Below, piece by piece: positions 53,766 to 64,000 of a DNA stretch of 64,000 nucleotides. This stretch comes from Sorex araneus (lineage: Eukaryota; Chordata; Mammalia; Eulipotyphla; Soricidae): the NCBI RefSeq assembly GCF_027595985.1, contig NC_073313.1, positions 110,788,552-110,852,551 of the forward strand. Direction: 5' to 3'. The notes below the pieces were generated by a model, which was not told the DNA's origin, did no database searches, and saw only the letters and a list, made by a program, of their open reading frames with translations. A program made the translations under genes and the position numbers. Each line of letters opens with the position of its first letter. Positions within the stretch are counted from its first letter, which is position 1.

Positions 53766-53783
53766 AAAAAAATAAACTCAGTT
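53766..53783. repeat. Target-site duplication, right copy
   Basis: 'aaaaaaataaactcagtt', identical to 53144-53161. The L1 ORF2 alignment resumes directly after it. Confidence 0.9.
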
Positions 53784-54699
53784 ATAAAAATTAACAACAC
53801 ATGCACAATAATCAGATCAAAATGTATTAAAGATCTTGATATGAAATCTGAATTTATAGGAACTTAGAAGAATATGTAGGCAGAACTCTCCATGACATTG
53901 AAGTTTCAAGACATGATGTGACATCTTCAAGAATGAAACACCACTAACCAAGCAAGTGGAAGCAAAGATAAACAAATGAGACTACATTGACCTAAGAAAC
54001 ATCTGCACTTAAAAGGAAATGATGAACAGGATACAAAGATAGCCTATATGGAAAGGGAAAAAAATTTACCCAGCAGTCATTTGATAAGCGGCCAATATCC
54101 AAAATATATAAGGCATTGGTGAACTTTGCAAGGGGAAAACATCCAACCCCATCAAAAAATACAAATAACTAAAAATCACATAAAAATGTTCTGCACCACT
54201 AATAATCAGGGAGATGTAAATCAAAACAACAATGAGATATCATCTTATGGCACAGAGACTGGCACACATCAGAAAGAACAACAAGTGCTGGAGTAGATAT
54301 GGAAACAAAGGAACTCTCATTCACTGCTGATGGGAATTCCGATTGGTCCAGCCTTTCTGGAAAACACTATGAATATTTCTCAAAAATCTAGAATCTGAGC
54401 TTCCACACAACCCAACAGTCCCATTCATGAAAATATACCCTAGGCGCCCAAAAACAGAATGCAGAAAATTTACCGGTACTCCTATGTTCATTGCAGCACT
54501 ATTTACAATAGCCAGAATCTGGAAACAACCCAAGTGTCCAAGAATATATGAATGGATAAAGAAACTATGATAAGAAGGACCACTATGACATTAATGGTTG
54601 GAAATGAGAGAAAACAGGCCAGGAGGAATGGTCAGTGATTGGTCAATGGTGTGGGAGATGGAGGACACTTAAGATAGAGTAGGGTCCATTATGACAATA

Positions 54700-55270
54700 C
54701 TATTGGAAATGATCACTTTGGGCAAGAGCTGAGTGTTGAATGCAGGTAAAGGGATATACATTATAACCTCTCTGCATCTATATTACAAACCATGATGCAT
54801 AAAATGAGAGAGAAAGAGAAATAAAGAAGAGAGGTGCCTGTCATAGAGGCAGGCTAGAGTTAGGGGGTGTCTTGAAGGGGTGGGAGGGAAACTCGTGACA
54901 CTGATGCTTAGAAATTACACTAGTGGAGGAATGGGTGTTGGTACATTTTATGACTGAAACGCAATCATGAACAATTTTCTAATGCTCTATCTCATGGTGA
55001 TTCAATAAAAAAATAGTTGGGAATGATCATTCTGGATAAGAACTGAGTGCTGAAATTAGGTTAAGGTATATACATGATAACCTGTCAGTACCTATAGTGC
55101 CTGCATAGAGGCAGTCTGGGGGGTGGGGGTAGGGAAACAGAACATCATTGGTGGAGGGAAATGTACACTGGTTAAGGGATGGGTGTTGTGACATTATATA
55201 ACTAAAACTCAATCATGAACAACTTTGTAACTGTGTGTCTCACTGTGAATCAATTAAAAATGTTTTAATT
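54700..55270 (+). repeat. Tandem duplication of the old L1's 3' UTR
   Basis: Two ~310-bp units: 'ggaaatgatcactttgggca' (54710) and 'gggaatgatcattctggata' (55019), both followed by 'gagctgagtgttgaa/gaactgagtgctgaa', 'cctgtcatagaggcag/cctgcatagaggcag', a G-rich tract and 'tcaatcatgaacaa'. Each ends in its own 'caataaa/caattaaa'. Confidence 0.82.
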
Positions 55271-55275
55271 AAGTT

Positions 55276-55764
55276 GGGAACAAAGAAAGAAATTTATCCT
55301 CTCTGAGTTTTAATTCTCCCTTGAGTAAAATGGAAATGATACCACCTACCTCACAATAGGTCAACTGAGACAGTACATATACACATTTAATGCAGCAACT
55401 GATGTAGGCAGATAGGTTAGGGAATTCCCCCCCACAACACACACATCATGGCAATAAAGTTTCTGGGAAATAATAAGTAATAAAGTCACCAGTCCTAAAT
55501 CTGACCCACCTGTGGATACAGAAAGCAAGATCTTATAAGACCTTCTGCAGCAGCAGACCCTAAGGAGACTGGACCCCTCTCTACAAAAAGAGCCTGGAGA
55601 AAATTACCGGAGAACCCTCAATTCCTTCTTTCAATCTCATTAACCCTCATCCATCCCAGACCAGATGAGGCTGGACCCACGTTACGAGAGAAGGTCCAGC
55701 AGGAACAAGGTCAAGAAAAGGAGATTCAAAGAAGACCATTCCCACTCAGCAACGACCCTAGCAA
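55276..55764. other. Presumed intron, no feature seen
   Basis: No repeat or exon recognised. The small frame at 55665-55856 is judged chance. Confidence 0.4.
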
Positions 55765-56170
55765 CTTGCAGCTGCATAGTATTCCATTGTCTATATACCA
55801 CATCTTCGCAATCCATCAATCTTTCACTGGACAACTATGTTGATTCCATATCTTAGTGACTGTACTAAGTGCAGCAATAAATACTATGTGTGTTTGTCTT
55901 TTTGAATGAATGTTTTTCTATCCTGGAGGTAGATGCTCAAAAGTAGAATTGCTGGATCATATGCCAGCTCAATTCTAAGTTTACTAAGTACTCTCATACT
56001 GCATTCCACAAAAATTGAACCAGATGATATGCCCACGAGCAATGGATGAGAGTTCCTTTATCACCACATCTCCTGCCAACACAGATTATTCCTACTGGTT
56101 TTTCATTTGCCATTATTACTTAAGTGAGATGATATAAAAGATATGTTTTTCCCAATTCACAAATTCATAT
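55765..56170 (-). mobile_element. Old L1 ORF2 C-terminal fragment
   Basis: 'agctgcatagtattccattg', 'attgctggatcatatgccag', 'tgaaccagatgatatgcccac' (core 'attgaaccagatg') and 'ggatgagagttcctttatca' are the complement of decayed L1 ORF2. Confidence 0.8.
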
Positions 56171-56228
56171 GAGTGAGTGAAGCTTGGTAAAGATTGTTTG
56201 AAAATAGTCATATGATTAGTACACAGAT

Positions 56229-56298
<70 letters not shown>
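56229..56298. repeat. (CA)n(TA)n microsatellite
   Basis: About 13 CA units continuing into about 20 TA units. The many 'YIYIYI' frames here are artefacts of this array. Confidence 0.97.
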
Positions 56299-56301
<3 letters not shown>

Positions 56302-56422
56302 TGTCCTGTATATTTACCCTTGACAGGTACTTTTTCCAGAAGCATGCAGTCATTGTCCCTTGGATTTTTTTTCTGGTTCATATCTTTGAAACCCATGTCA
56401 CCTTACTAAGAGACCTTTCAGA

Positions 56423-56565
56423 GGGAGGCTGAGTGATGGCTCAATATGTTGTGCATATTGGTGGCCTGGGTGCAATCCTTGACACTGTGCACTAAGGAAC
56501 GGTCTCCAATGCACAAAGCTAGGAGTGGCTCCTGAGCACTGCTTGCTATGCCCACCCCCATATAA
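56423..56565 (+). mobile_element. Type-1-like SINE, very old
   Basis: 'gctgagtgatggctcaatat', 'cctgggtgcaatccttgac' and 'taggagtggctcctgagcac' are remnants of head, box B and body. Confidence 0.5.
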
Positions 56566-57421
56566 ACAGTGCCCTGGGTAAGTTTAGCCTATAATAATAG
56601 CAATAATTAAAATGGAAATTAGTGTTAGCATTTATTGAGTGCAGGTCCTGTACTAAATGTGCTAAAGATATAATCTCAATTTCATCCTCAGAAGAGTCCT
56701 GTAAAATGGACTCACAAAGTACTATACAGCCAATTTTTAATTATTTCTACGTTTTTAAACAGAGAAAATACAGCATCATCCCCAAATAGACAAAGACAAC
56801 ACTAGCAAAAGGTGAAGGCTAAAAAGGAAATCCATATTTAGGTTTGTAGAAGGAAATCCTAAAGGAAATATTAATAAAGGAAGTTAAGCGTGTATCACAT
56901 TTTTGGATCTCAAAACCAAATGTATGGCTGAAACAGCAACACATAACAGATACATTTGCCTGACTTTATCGCCATCGTGTGGTAGTAAGATTTATAAACA
57001 ATCAGTTCACCAGCCTCAATTTATTGAGTCATTAACGACAGCAAGGAACTGGGTAGGGAAGTAAGGAAAAGTAAAGCACAGGCTCTTCTCTTTTTATAGC
57101 CTCGTCTTTTCTCTGGAATCACTATACTGGAAGTCGTATTAGACATCAACTATTCTAGAAGTAAGAATAGGGACCTTTCTTATGTAGGCTATTTTGTTAA
57201 TGTACGTAAGAAATATTTATAAAAATCATCACATGTATTCTATTTGAAATGATAATAGTTTAATATCCCATGCAAGTATAGTGTTTTGTTGCTTTAAATT
57301 ATTCAACATTTTTAATATAAGATGATAAATGAGAAGACTGGGATAGAATTTTAGCCACTAAAATAACAGGGAGGTGGAATCTAATAGTAAATAATTTTTC
57401 TTTTGTTGTTATTGTTGTTTT
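56566..57421. other. Presumed intron, no feature seen
   Basis: Nothing recognised. Confidence 0.4.
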
Positions 57422-57566
57422 GTTTGGGGGCAATACATGATAATGTTCAGGTCTTACTCAAGGTTTTGTGCTCGGGTATAACTGTGGAAAGGGACCATAT
57501 GTGGTGCCAGGGATTAGGGATAAATTTGAGGTTGAGCAGTCTGCAAGACAAGCATGTGAAACCCTG
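57422..57566 (-). mobile_element. Type-1 SINE, decayed
   Basis: The plus strand shows 'gggggcaatacatgataatg', 'aggtcttactcaaggttttg', 'gtggtgccagggattaggga' and 'gcaagacaagcatgtg', the complement of a mutated copy. Confidence 0.6.
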
Positions 57567-57572
57567 AACACA

Positions 57573-57597
57573 CATTCTCTCTCTCTCTCTCTCTTGC

Positions 57598-57656
<59 letters not shown>
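57573..57656. repeat. (TC)n/(TCTA)n microsatellite
   Basis: A TC run then about 14 uninterrupted TCTA units. Second GATA-type array in the window. Confidence 0.96.
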
Positions 57657-58034
57657 CCTCATCTTCCTTACCTTTTACCCCTTACATCTATAGGGCATTG
57701 TTTTCATAAAGTACATATTTGTACACATTGTCATTTATTGGCCAAAAGCAATACCCTAGGGTAGATAAAAAAAAATCATACTCACTTTCATCATGAAGAT
57801 ACTAGCTAGTCAAATGACAGAGCTTCCCTACAGTTTGTTCATTTCACACAAAGCAACAACTTAAACAGCCATGATTTTTCCAAATACTTGGGATATCAGT
57901 TTCATTAAATTGCACCCAGGCCAACTGATTCCCTCATTCCAGTTCACCCTAGTTTCTCCTCTAGGTGGAGACTCCTCTCTGTGTGGACAAGGCAGACAAA
58001 CTGAAAAACAATAAATTATGTCTGAGCCATGAGT
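57657..58034. other. Presumed intron, no feature seen
   Basis: Nothing recognised. Confidence 0.4.
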
Positions 58035-58340
58035 TGTTTTTTTAAATTAAATATTAAGGTACAATTATTTACATAGCTATTCAGAGTTGACTTTCAGAAA
58101 TACAATTTTCCAACACCATTTTACCACCAGTGTCTACTTCCCTTCACCAGTGCCCCCAGATTCCTTCCAACAACCACCCCCCAACCCACCCCTGAGCCTG
58201 CCTCCTTGACAGGCACATTTATCACTTTGATTGTTGTCATTTGGATCTCCTACTCTCAGTTTAGTTGTGAGCCATGGCAGGGAAGACAAATCAGTGTCTT
58301 CTGGCTGAGGCCACCCAATGAGTAATTTGTTTTGGGAATC
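58035..58340 (-). mobile_element. Old L1 3' UTR fragment
   Basis: 'aattttccaacaccattt', 'accagtgtctacttcccttc' and 'ccttgacaggcacatttatc' are the complement of an L1 3' UTR of an older subfamily, similar to 37985-38300. Confidence 0.6.
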
Positions 58341-58448
58341 CCCTTCTCTAATCCCTTGCCCGCATTCACATGAGTGCATGATACTAAAGGCTCTCCTATA
58401 GGAAGGATGTCCCAAATTAGCTGATTTGATTTTAATTAACATTCTACT

Positions 58449-58621
58449 TTTTTTTTTTGCTTTTTGGGTCACACCCGGTAATGCACAGGGGTTGCTCCTG
58501 GCTCTGCACTCAGGAATTCTCCCTGGCAGTGCTCAGGGGACTGTATGGGATGCTGAGAATCAAACTTGGGTCAGCTGCGTGCAAGGCAAACGCCCTACCC
58601 GCTGTGCTGTTGCTCCAACCC
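58449..58621 (-). mobile_element. Type-1 SINE
   Basis: Complete minus-strand copy: 'gctttttgggtcacacccgg', the body, 'agaatcaaacttgggtcagc' (box B complement, mutated) and head. The flanks 'acattctactttt' and 'accttctactttt' form a target duplication with one mismatch. Confidence 0.88.
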
Positions 58622-58707
58622 CTAACCTTCTACTTTTAAAAAGCAAATAGAAATATATAAAATGAAAGCCAAACCTCAGGTTAAGAAGTTCAAAGGGGTG
58701 GTGGTGG

Positions 58708-58910
58708 CGGTGTGAGTCTGGAGTGAAACAGTGGGTAGGGCATTTGCCTTGCACAGAGCCGGCCTGGGTTTAATCCCCAGCATCTCATTTGGTCCACCAA
58801 ATACTACCAGGAGTAATTCTTGTGTACAGAGGCAGAAATAACTCCTGCTGTGTGTGGCCCCCCAAAACAAAATAATAATAATAGTAATAATAATAATAAT
58901 AATAATAACG
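58708..58910 (+). mobile_element. Type-1 SINE with (AAT)n tail
   Basis: 'gagtctggagtgaaacagtg', 'tagggcatttgccttgcaca', 'gggtttaatcccc' (box B decayed), body, 'gtgtgtggccccccaaaac' and a trinucleotide AAT microsatellite at 58869-58908. Confidence 0.8.
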
Positions 58911-58939
58911 AGCTCAAAAGGGAGCTAAGTAGGCATCTG

Positions 58940-59890
58940 GATCTTCCAGTTACTCACTATTCTAGTCCAATAGTCTGTGTGGGAACAGGAAAAAAAGGTT
59001 CAAAGATGGAAAATGATGGCCCAACGAAGGTTAGGAAAATTAGTAGCCAACATCCCTCAGTCACCGCCATGTAAACTCATTGGTCCAGCTTCCCCATTCA
59101 CAACTATTCTCTAAGAAGAGATGCAAGTCAATTTGCTAAAATTCATGGGTTCACCTGTCTTCTGGCTAAAAATTCTGGAGCACCCTAGAGAGGGGTTAGA
59201 CTGAGTCCCCGCCCTGTCAAAGCGCTGGCAGTCACATCCGTATCCCACCGCCGCTGTAATGCCTATGGACCAACTTCACTGCTTCACGACTAAGATCTGC
59301 AGAGATGCGAAACTGACAAACATTCAAGGTACAGCAGTTTGCAGGCTGAAAACTCTAAAGTGTTCTCAGAGTGCAGACAGTCAGCCTCCTCTCTACTTCG
59401 CCTTACTTCCTCGTTCCAGAAGCTCGGGCAGCCACACCCACGTCCCAAGGTCACCACCATGTAAGTGCATCGGCCCAGTTCTATAGATCCTGGAGTTTCT
59501 GGTGAAAGTAGCTTCGTGTGCAGGCCCATGACACCTCCAAATTCCACAATACTGACAACCTAGTAGGAGGATACCACATTAGATGGAAAAGTAGCAGAAT
59601 ATCCAAGTAAGGTTAATAAAAACAGTAACACAGAAGGTTCAACTAGCAACAAAGAGCTTAGTAAAAACCTCAAACAATGACTTGATGGCCCCATGGTGAG
59701 ATATAATAATTTCGCAAATTTTATTTTGCAGAATTTTTATAATTCCATCAGTCATTTAGTTGTAACAATCAATACAACATATATGCTTTGCCTGCTAAGT
59801 TGGAAGGATTGGGGGTGGGTGTGAAACTAGAGACAATGATGGAAGGAAGGTCATACTGATGGTTGGATTCATGTAAAAAAAATTTATTTT
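58940..59890 (+). repeat. Family B-like composite: tandem ~185-205-bp units plus old L1 tail
   Basis: Units marked by 'caccgccatgtaaactcatt' (59062), 'caccgccgctgtaatgccta' (59246) and 'caccaccatgtaagtgcatc' (59452), with 'ggctaaaaattctggagcac' and 'ggctgaaaactctaaagtgt' in between. That last motif resembles the family B element at 10080-10110. The right end ('ggattgggggtgggtgtg', 'ggttggattcatgtaaaaaa') looks like an old L1-type 3' end. The overlapping 75- and 85-residue frames are not conserved between units. Confidence 0.55.
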
Positions 59891-62126
59891 AAGAAAAAGA
59901 AAATTAAGAGTCAACTGTTGCAGTTCTCCGGCCAAAGACTGTTTCTAGCGCACTCTGCTGCCCCTCTGTGGGCACAAGAGTATATTTGACTGCTTCATTG
60001 TGTTCTGGAGAGCACAAATCAACAGTCTGGCAACACAAGAGGAAACTGACAGAGGAAAAGTGTCAGGAAATGCCTGGGAACTGAACCCACAAAGGCCAAA
60101 TCCATAAAAGGCTTTGAACTGGCAAGATTGAGAGGAAATGATGAGAGAACAAAGGAAATGGGCCTCCAAGAAAGGAAACACAGGGAGCTTACACAAGGCC
60201 TTGGGTAGTCTTTGTTGCAGGTTTTTGAGAGTTCAAGTGAGTGTCTCCCTCCCAATAGCCCTCTCTGGGACATTCTCCCTCAATTCTTAACACTGGGTTG
60301 ATTATCTATCGTTATCTACATGTATTTTAACGTGTTATGCCAAATGCTTTTATGTGTATCATTTTACTTAAACTTCTCAATAATCTTACAGAGAAAATAT
60401 ATTATCAATTGCCTTAACTTGTGATGACTTAGATATGAACCTAGGTCTTTTTACAATCAACCTGTGCTTATATCATCCATATGAAGTGATTCTTGTACTA
60501 GATCATTTTTATTAAAAATAAAGTACTAAGATATTTTTTCAATAGTAAATTATTCATCAACTAGTGCAATACATTAAGCTGATATTAAAATTATTCAGAT
60601 AAGAACTATCGATTGCTTAGTTCATACTAACCACTGTATGGTTTCCCATGTGTCATCACTTTTAATCCTTAACCTGCAAAGTAGCAGTAAACTTACAAAT
60701 GCTGAAGAACTTGTTCAAATCACAAAGCTGAGTTCCATTTTGTAAAAGTCCAGGCAGTACTCCCATGGTTGCTTTTCAGGATTCCTACTGCTCTAATTAG
60801 GAACTTGGAGAAGGATAACTAGGAAGAGGAGTTCAATGAATCAATTTAGTTTTGGACTGATAATGCTTAATTAGTATGAGCTCATATCCCTGAAATTTTA
60901 ACTTAGTGATTAGTGTTACCAACTAATAGCACATGTTTTACATGTCTTGGCTTAGATTTTTATTTTCTTAATCAAAGAATTGTATTTGATGGCACTTATG
61001 CTTAAATTTGACTTTGCCCATTTCAGTTTGTAATTATTTTTGTTAGTTTTCTTTTTCATACCACAACATCAAGTGTTTTAGAAATATATGAGTCCAGTAA
61101 TGTAGAGCCTATATTATAATGCCATTGAGGTTAATTATCACTTAAATATGTTCATTGTGCATATACAATACTTATAGGGCCATTCAGAGACCGTTTTCAT
61201 CCATTAGAACCCTGAAATTATTCTATCTATAGTTTATACTACATAGAAGGTATATAGAGGCATTCTAAATTTTGTAGTGAAACTGTATTTTAAGGTCCTT
61301 GTATAAGCTGTAGATTCATGAAAAAAATAATACTGGTTTTGATTAGGCACTACTGAAAATAAGAAAGAAGAAATGGAGTGAGGAAAGAAAGTGAGAAAAG
61401 GGGAAAGAATAAAGAAAGAAAGAAGGGGAAAGGGAGAGAACAAAAATTGAAAGATAAGGACAAGAAAAAAAGATAATTTAAGGAACCACTCCCTTTTTAG
61501 TGGGTAAATGATTCATTCAACTAAACAATATTAGGTTGCACTTAATCAGTGACTATGGTTTGCTTGAGATTCAGGAAGTCAGTTCCAAATCTGTAGTTGT
61601 AAGTACTTAATTTACCTGCATTTATTAGTTTTCATTGGTTATAAATGAACCACTGGTGAGTGTGCAAAAGCCTTCCTATCATAGCTTGAACACAAACTTG
61701 TGACTTTTGCAAGGATTACTTTTCTAATTTTCTAATTAAATCACTGTCTTAAGGAAAAAATTCCCCAATGAATCCTAACAAACTCTCCCTAGTGAAGAAG
61801 GAATTCAGTATACACAGAGCAGTAAATTAGTCTACATTCACTGTTGACTTTAATTTTCTTGTATGACATTATACAAATCATTTAACCTTTTCATGTCTTG
61901 GGAATACCTCAGTATAAAATAGGTATTTCCAAATAATGTTATGCATATACTTTCAGGGATCCTATTAGATCACATTTGTGTAAATGCGATTTACAAAATT
62001 TATCCATATGGTAATGACCTTATGTTAGAATTCAGTACTATTTTTAACACCATGCTTGCTCAAAAATAGCTACAACTTTTAGTGACATGTTCAAAAATTG
62101 TGAAGACTTAATAACAATGTGCTTTT
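59891..62126. other. Presumed intron, longest repeat-poor stretch
   Basis: About 2.2 kb with no recognised transposon. A purine-rich GAAA tract lies near 61370-61445. No LHFPL exon was found here on either strand. Confidence 0.45.
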
Positions 62127-63364
62127 TAAAAAAAATTTATTAATTAGTGAGTCACCATGAGGGTACAGTAACAGATTTACACATTTTCATGCTTGTGTTT
62201 CCCTCATACAATGTTTGAGCACCACTTCACTACCAGTGTCCATTCTCCACCACCAGTGAACCCAGTATCCCTCCCACCTCCCAATCCCATCCCCCCGCCC
62301 TCCCTGCTTCTGTGTCAGGGCATACGTTTTGTTCTCTCTCTCCTTTTGGGTGTTGTGGTCTGCAATAGGGGTATTGAGTGGCCATCGTATTCAACCTATA
62401 GTCTACTGTCAGCACGCATCTCCCATCCCGAACAAGCCCACCAAGCATCGTTCACTTAGTGGTCCCTTCTCTATCCCAGCTGCCTTTTCCCCCAGCATGT
62501 GAGGCTGGCTTCCAAACCATGGAGCAAACCTCCTGGCCTTTATCTTTATTACCCTTGGGTGTTAGTCTCCCATTCTGTTACTTTATATTCCACAAATGAG
62601 TGCAGTCATTCCATGTCTGTCTTTCTCTCTCTGACTCATTTCACTTAGCATGATACTTTCCATGTTGATCCACTTATATGCAAAATTCATGACTTCATCT
62701 TTTCTAACAGCTGCATAGTATTGCATTGTGTAGATGTACCAAAGTTTCTTTAACCAGTCATCTGTTCTCGGGCACTCGGGTTTTTTTCCAGGTTCTGGCT
62801 ATTGTAAACAGTGCTGCGATGAACATGTAAGTGCAAATGTCATTTCGACTATACTTTTTTGCTTCTCCGGGATATATTCCCAGATGTGGTATTGCTGGGT
62901 CAAATGGGAGCTCAATTTCTAATTTTTTGAGAAGAGTCCATATTGTTTTCCAGAAGGGCTGAACAAGTTGGCATTCCCACCAGCAGTGTAGAAGGGTCCC
63001 TTTCTCCCCACATCCCCTCCAACAGTGGTTGCTTTTGTTCTTTTTGATGTGTGCCATTCTCTGTGGTGTGAGGTGGTATCTTATAGTTGTTTTGATCTGC
63101 ATCTCCCTGATGATTAGTGATGCAGAGCATTTTTTCATGTGCCTTTTAGCCATTTGTATCTCTTCATTGGAAAAGTTTCTGTTCATTTCTTCGCCCCATT
63201 TTCTGATTGGGTTGGATATTTTCTTCTTGTATAGTTCAACCAGTTATTTATATACCCTTGATATTAACCCCTTATTGGAGGGGTATTGGTTGAATATCCT
63301 TTCCCATTCTGTAGATTGTCTTTTTATTCTGGTCACTGTATCTTTTGCGGTGCAGACGCTTCTT
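62127..63364 (-). mobile_element. L1, 3' part of a 5'-inverted insertion
   Basis: Complement of a complete 3' UTR and the ORF2 C-terminus. The minus frame at 62758-63186 retains the Cys/His region ('HCWWEC') and '[14 protein letters not shown]', but the distal end is broken. Moderately young, diverged from L1-A. Confidence 0.9.
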
Positions 63365-64000
63365 AGTGCTTGACTTCACGGCTCAAGACCTAAGAAAAGG
63401 ACCAGGAAAAGGAACCCAAGCCAGACCGAAGGAAAGAAATAATAAAAAATTAGAGCAGAAATTAACAACATGGAAACCAAAAAAACTATCCTAAAGATCA
63501 ATGAAACAAAGAGCTGATTCTTCAAGAAAATAAATAAGATTGATAAACCACTAGCAAGACTCACAAAGAAAGAGAGAGAACCCTAATAAATTGAATCAGA
63601 AATGAAAAGTGGGACATCATAACAGAAACCAATGAGATTCAAAGGATCATCAGAGTCTACTGTGAAGGTCTGTATGCCACAAAACAAGAGAACCTAAAAG
63701 AAATGGATGAATTCCTTGATTCTTACAATCTCCCAAGACTGAACCAAGAAGACCTGGAATACTTGAATAGACCCATTAATATCAAGGAAATTGAAGCTGT
63801 AATCAAAAGTCTCCCCAAAAACAGAAGCCCAGGTCCAGAGGGATTCACTGGCAAATTCTTCCAAACATTTAAAGAGACCCTGCTGCCAGTTCTCCTAAAG
63901 CTTTTCCAGGAAATTGAAAAAACAGAAACTCTCCCAAACAGTTTCCATGAGGCACACATCTCCCTAATACCAAAAGCAAACAAAGACACCACTAACAAAG
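63365..64000 (+). mobile_element. L1 ORF2 segment in opposite orientation, running off the window
   Basis: From 'gacttcacggctcaagacct' onward it matches L1-A 17843 onward ('gaccgaaggaaagaaataat', 'agcccaggtccagagggatt', 'ctaataccaaaagcaaacaa'), with small indels that break the frame. The strand switch at 63364/63365 is the inversion joint. The right end lies outside the window. Confidence 0.9.

Larger units (their letters stand above)
52020..55275 (+). mobile_element. Old L1 (ORF2 RT domain to 3' UTR) with nested insertions
   Basis: Aligns by eye with L1-A from the RT region ('actcaatatagtactggaag' as at 18894) through 'cccagaaaattaagctcctc', 'ggaacaataaagtcccagaa', 'catccaaccccatcaaaaaa' and 'ttcattgcagcactatttac'. 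The catalytic 'gcagacgacatga' has decayed to 'gcagataacatga'. Two TSD-bounded insertions (52302-52543, 53162-53765) split it, and its 3' UTR is duplicated. Confidence 0.88.

Noticed and set aside
56116-56409. Tyr/Ile-repeat 'proteins'
   Set aside because: Translation of the (CA)n(TA)n microsatellite.
59945-60273. Overlapping 83- and 84-residue minus frames in repeat-poor DNA
   Set aside because: Ser/Pro/Leu-rich chance frames in a pyrimidine-rich stretch; no family features and no fit to an LHFPL exon.

Overview
The window is mammalian nuclear DNA: AT-rich, almost gene-free, and packed with LINE-1 (L1) copies, tRNA-derived SINEs and microsatellites. About twenty-five copies of one tRNA-headed SINE (start ggggctgg, box B GGTTCGAnTCC, end gtgtgacccaaaaagc plus A-rich tail) point to a eulipotyphlan, most likely a shrew of the genus Sorex. 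That assignment rests on recall of the soricid SOR-type SINE, not on a database search.

Host gene content: one protein-coding exon is recognised. 41360-41541 (minus) is the terminal coding exon of a tetraspan LHFPL-family gene, best match LHFPL1, with a good splice acceptor. No other exon of it was found, so 41542-64000 is probably intron and 1-41100 lies downstream of the gene. LHFPL1 is X-linked in human, so an X location is plausible and would fit the heavy L1 load.

Layout. 1-9600: old L1 3' ends, old SINEs and unassigned AT-rich DNA. 9.8-15.2 kb: a nested stack containing a duplicated repeat ('family B') and three copies of a composite non-autonomous retroelement ('family A'), inserted in turn into older L1s. 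15184-21180: a full-length plus-strand L1 ('L1-A') with both ORFs open and a promoter-like 5' UTR. 21.2-23.6 kb: small L1 and SINE pieces. 23621-29391: a second full-length L1 ('L1-B') on the minus strand with a perfect 16-bp target-site duplication, disabled by one stop in ORF1 and one 1-bp deletion in ORF2. L1-A and L1-B lie tail to tail about 2.4 kb apart. 29.4-41 kb: old L1s, SINEs and the fourth, long family A copy (31971-33399). 41.4-64 kb: the LHFPL1-like exon and presumed intron, with SINEs, an old L1 carrying two TSD-bounded insertions (52.0-55.3 kb), a tandem composite repeat (58.9-59.9 kb) and a 5'-inverted L1 running off the right edge.

How the parts work together: L1 ORF2 endonuclease/reverse transcriptase is the likely machinery that moved the SINEs and family A. 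Target-site duplications of 13-18 bp, A/T-rich tails and TTTT/AA-like insertion sites are visible for several copies. Family A shares its 3' tail with the L1 3' UTR and carries tandem 5' modules, an SVA-like architecture that I cannot match to a named family. It is the best candidate here for something undescribed.
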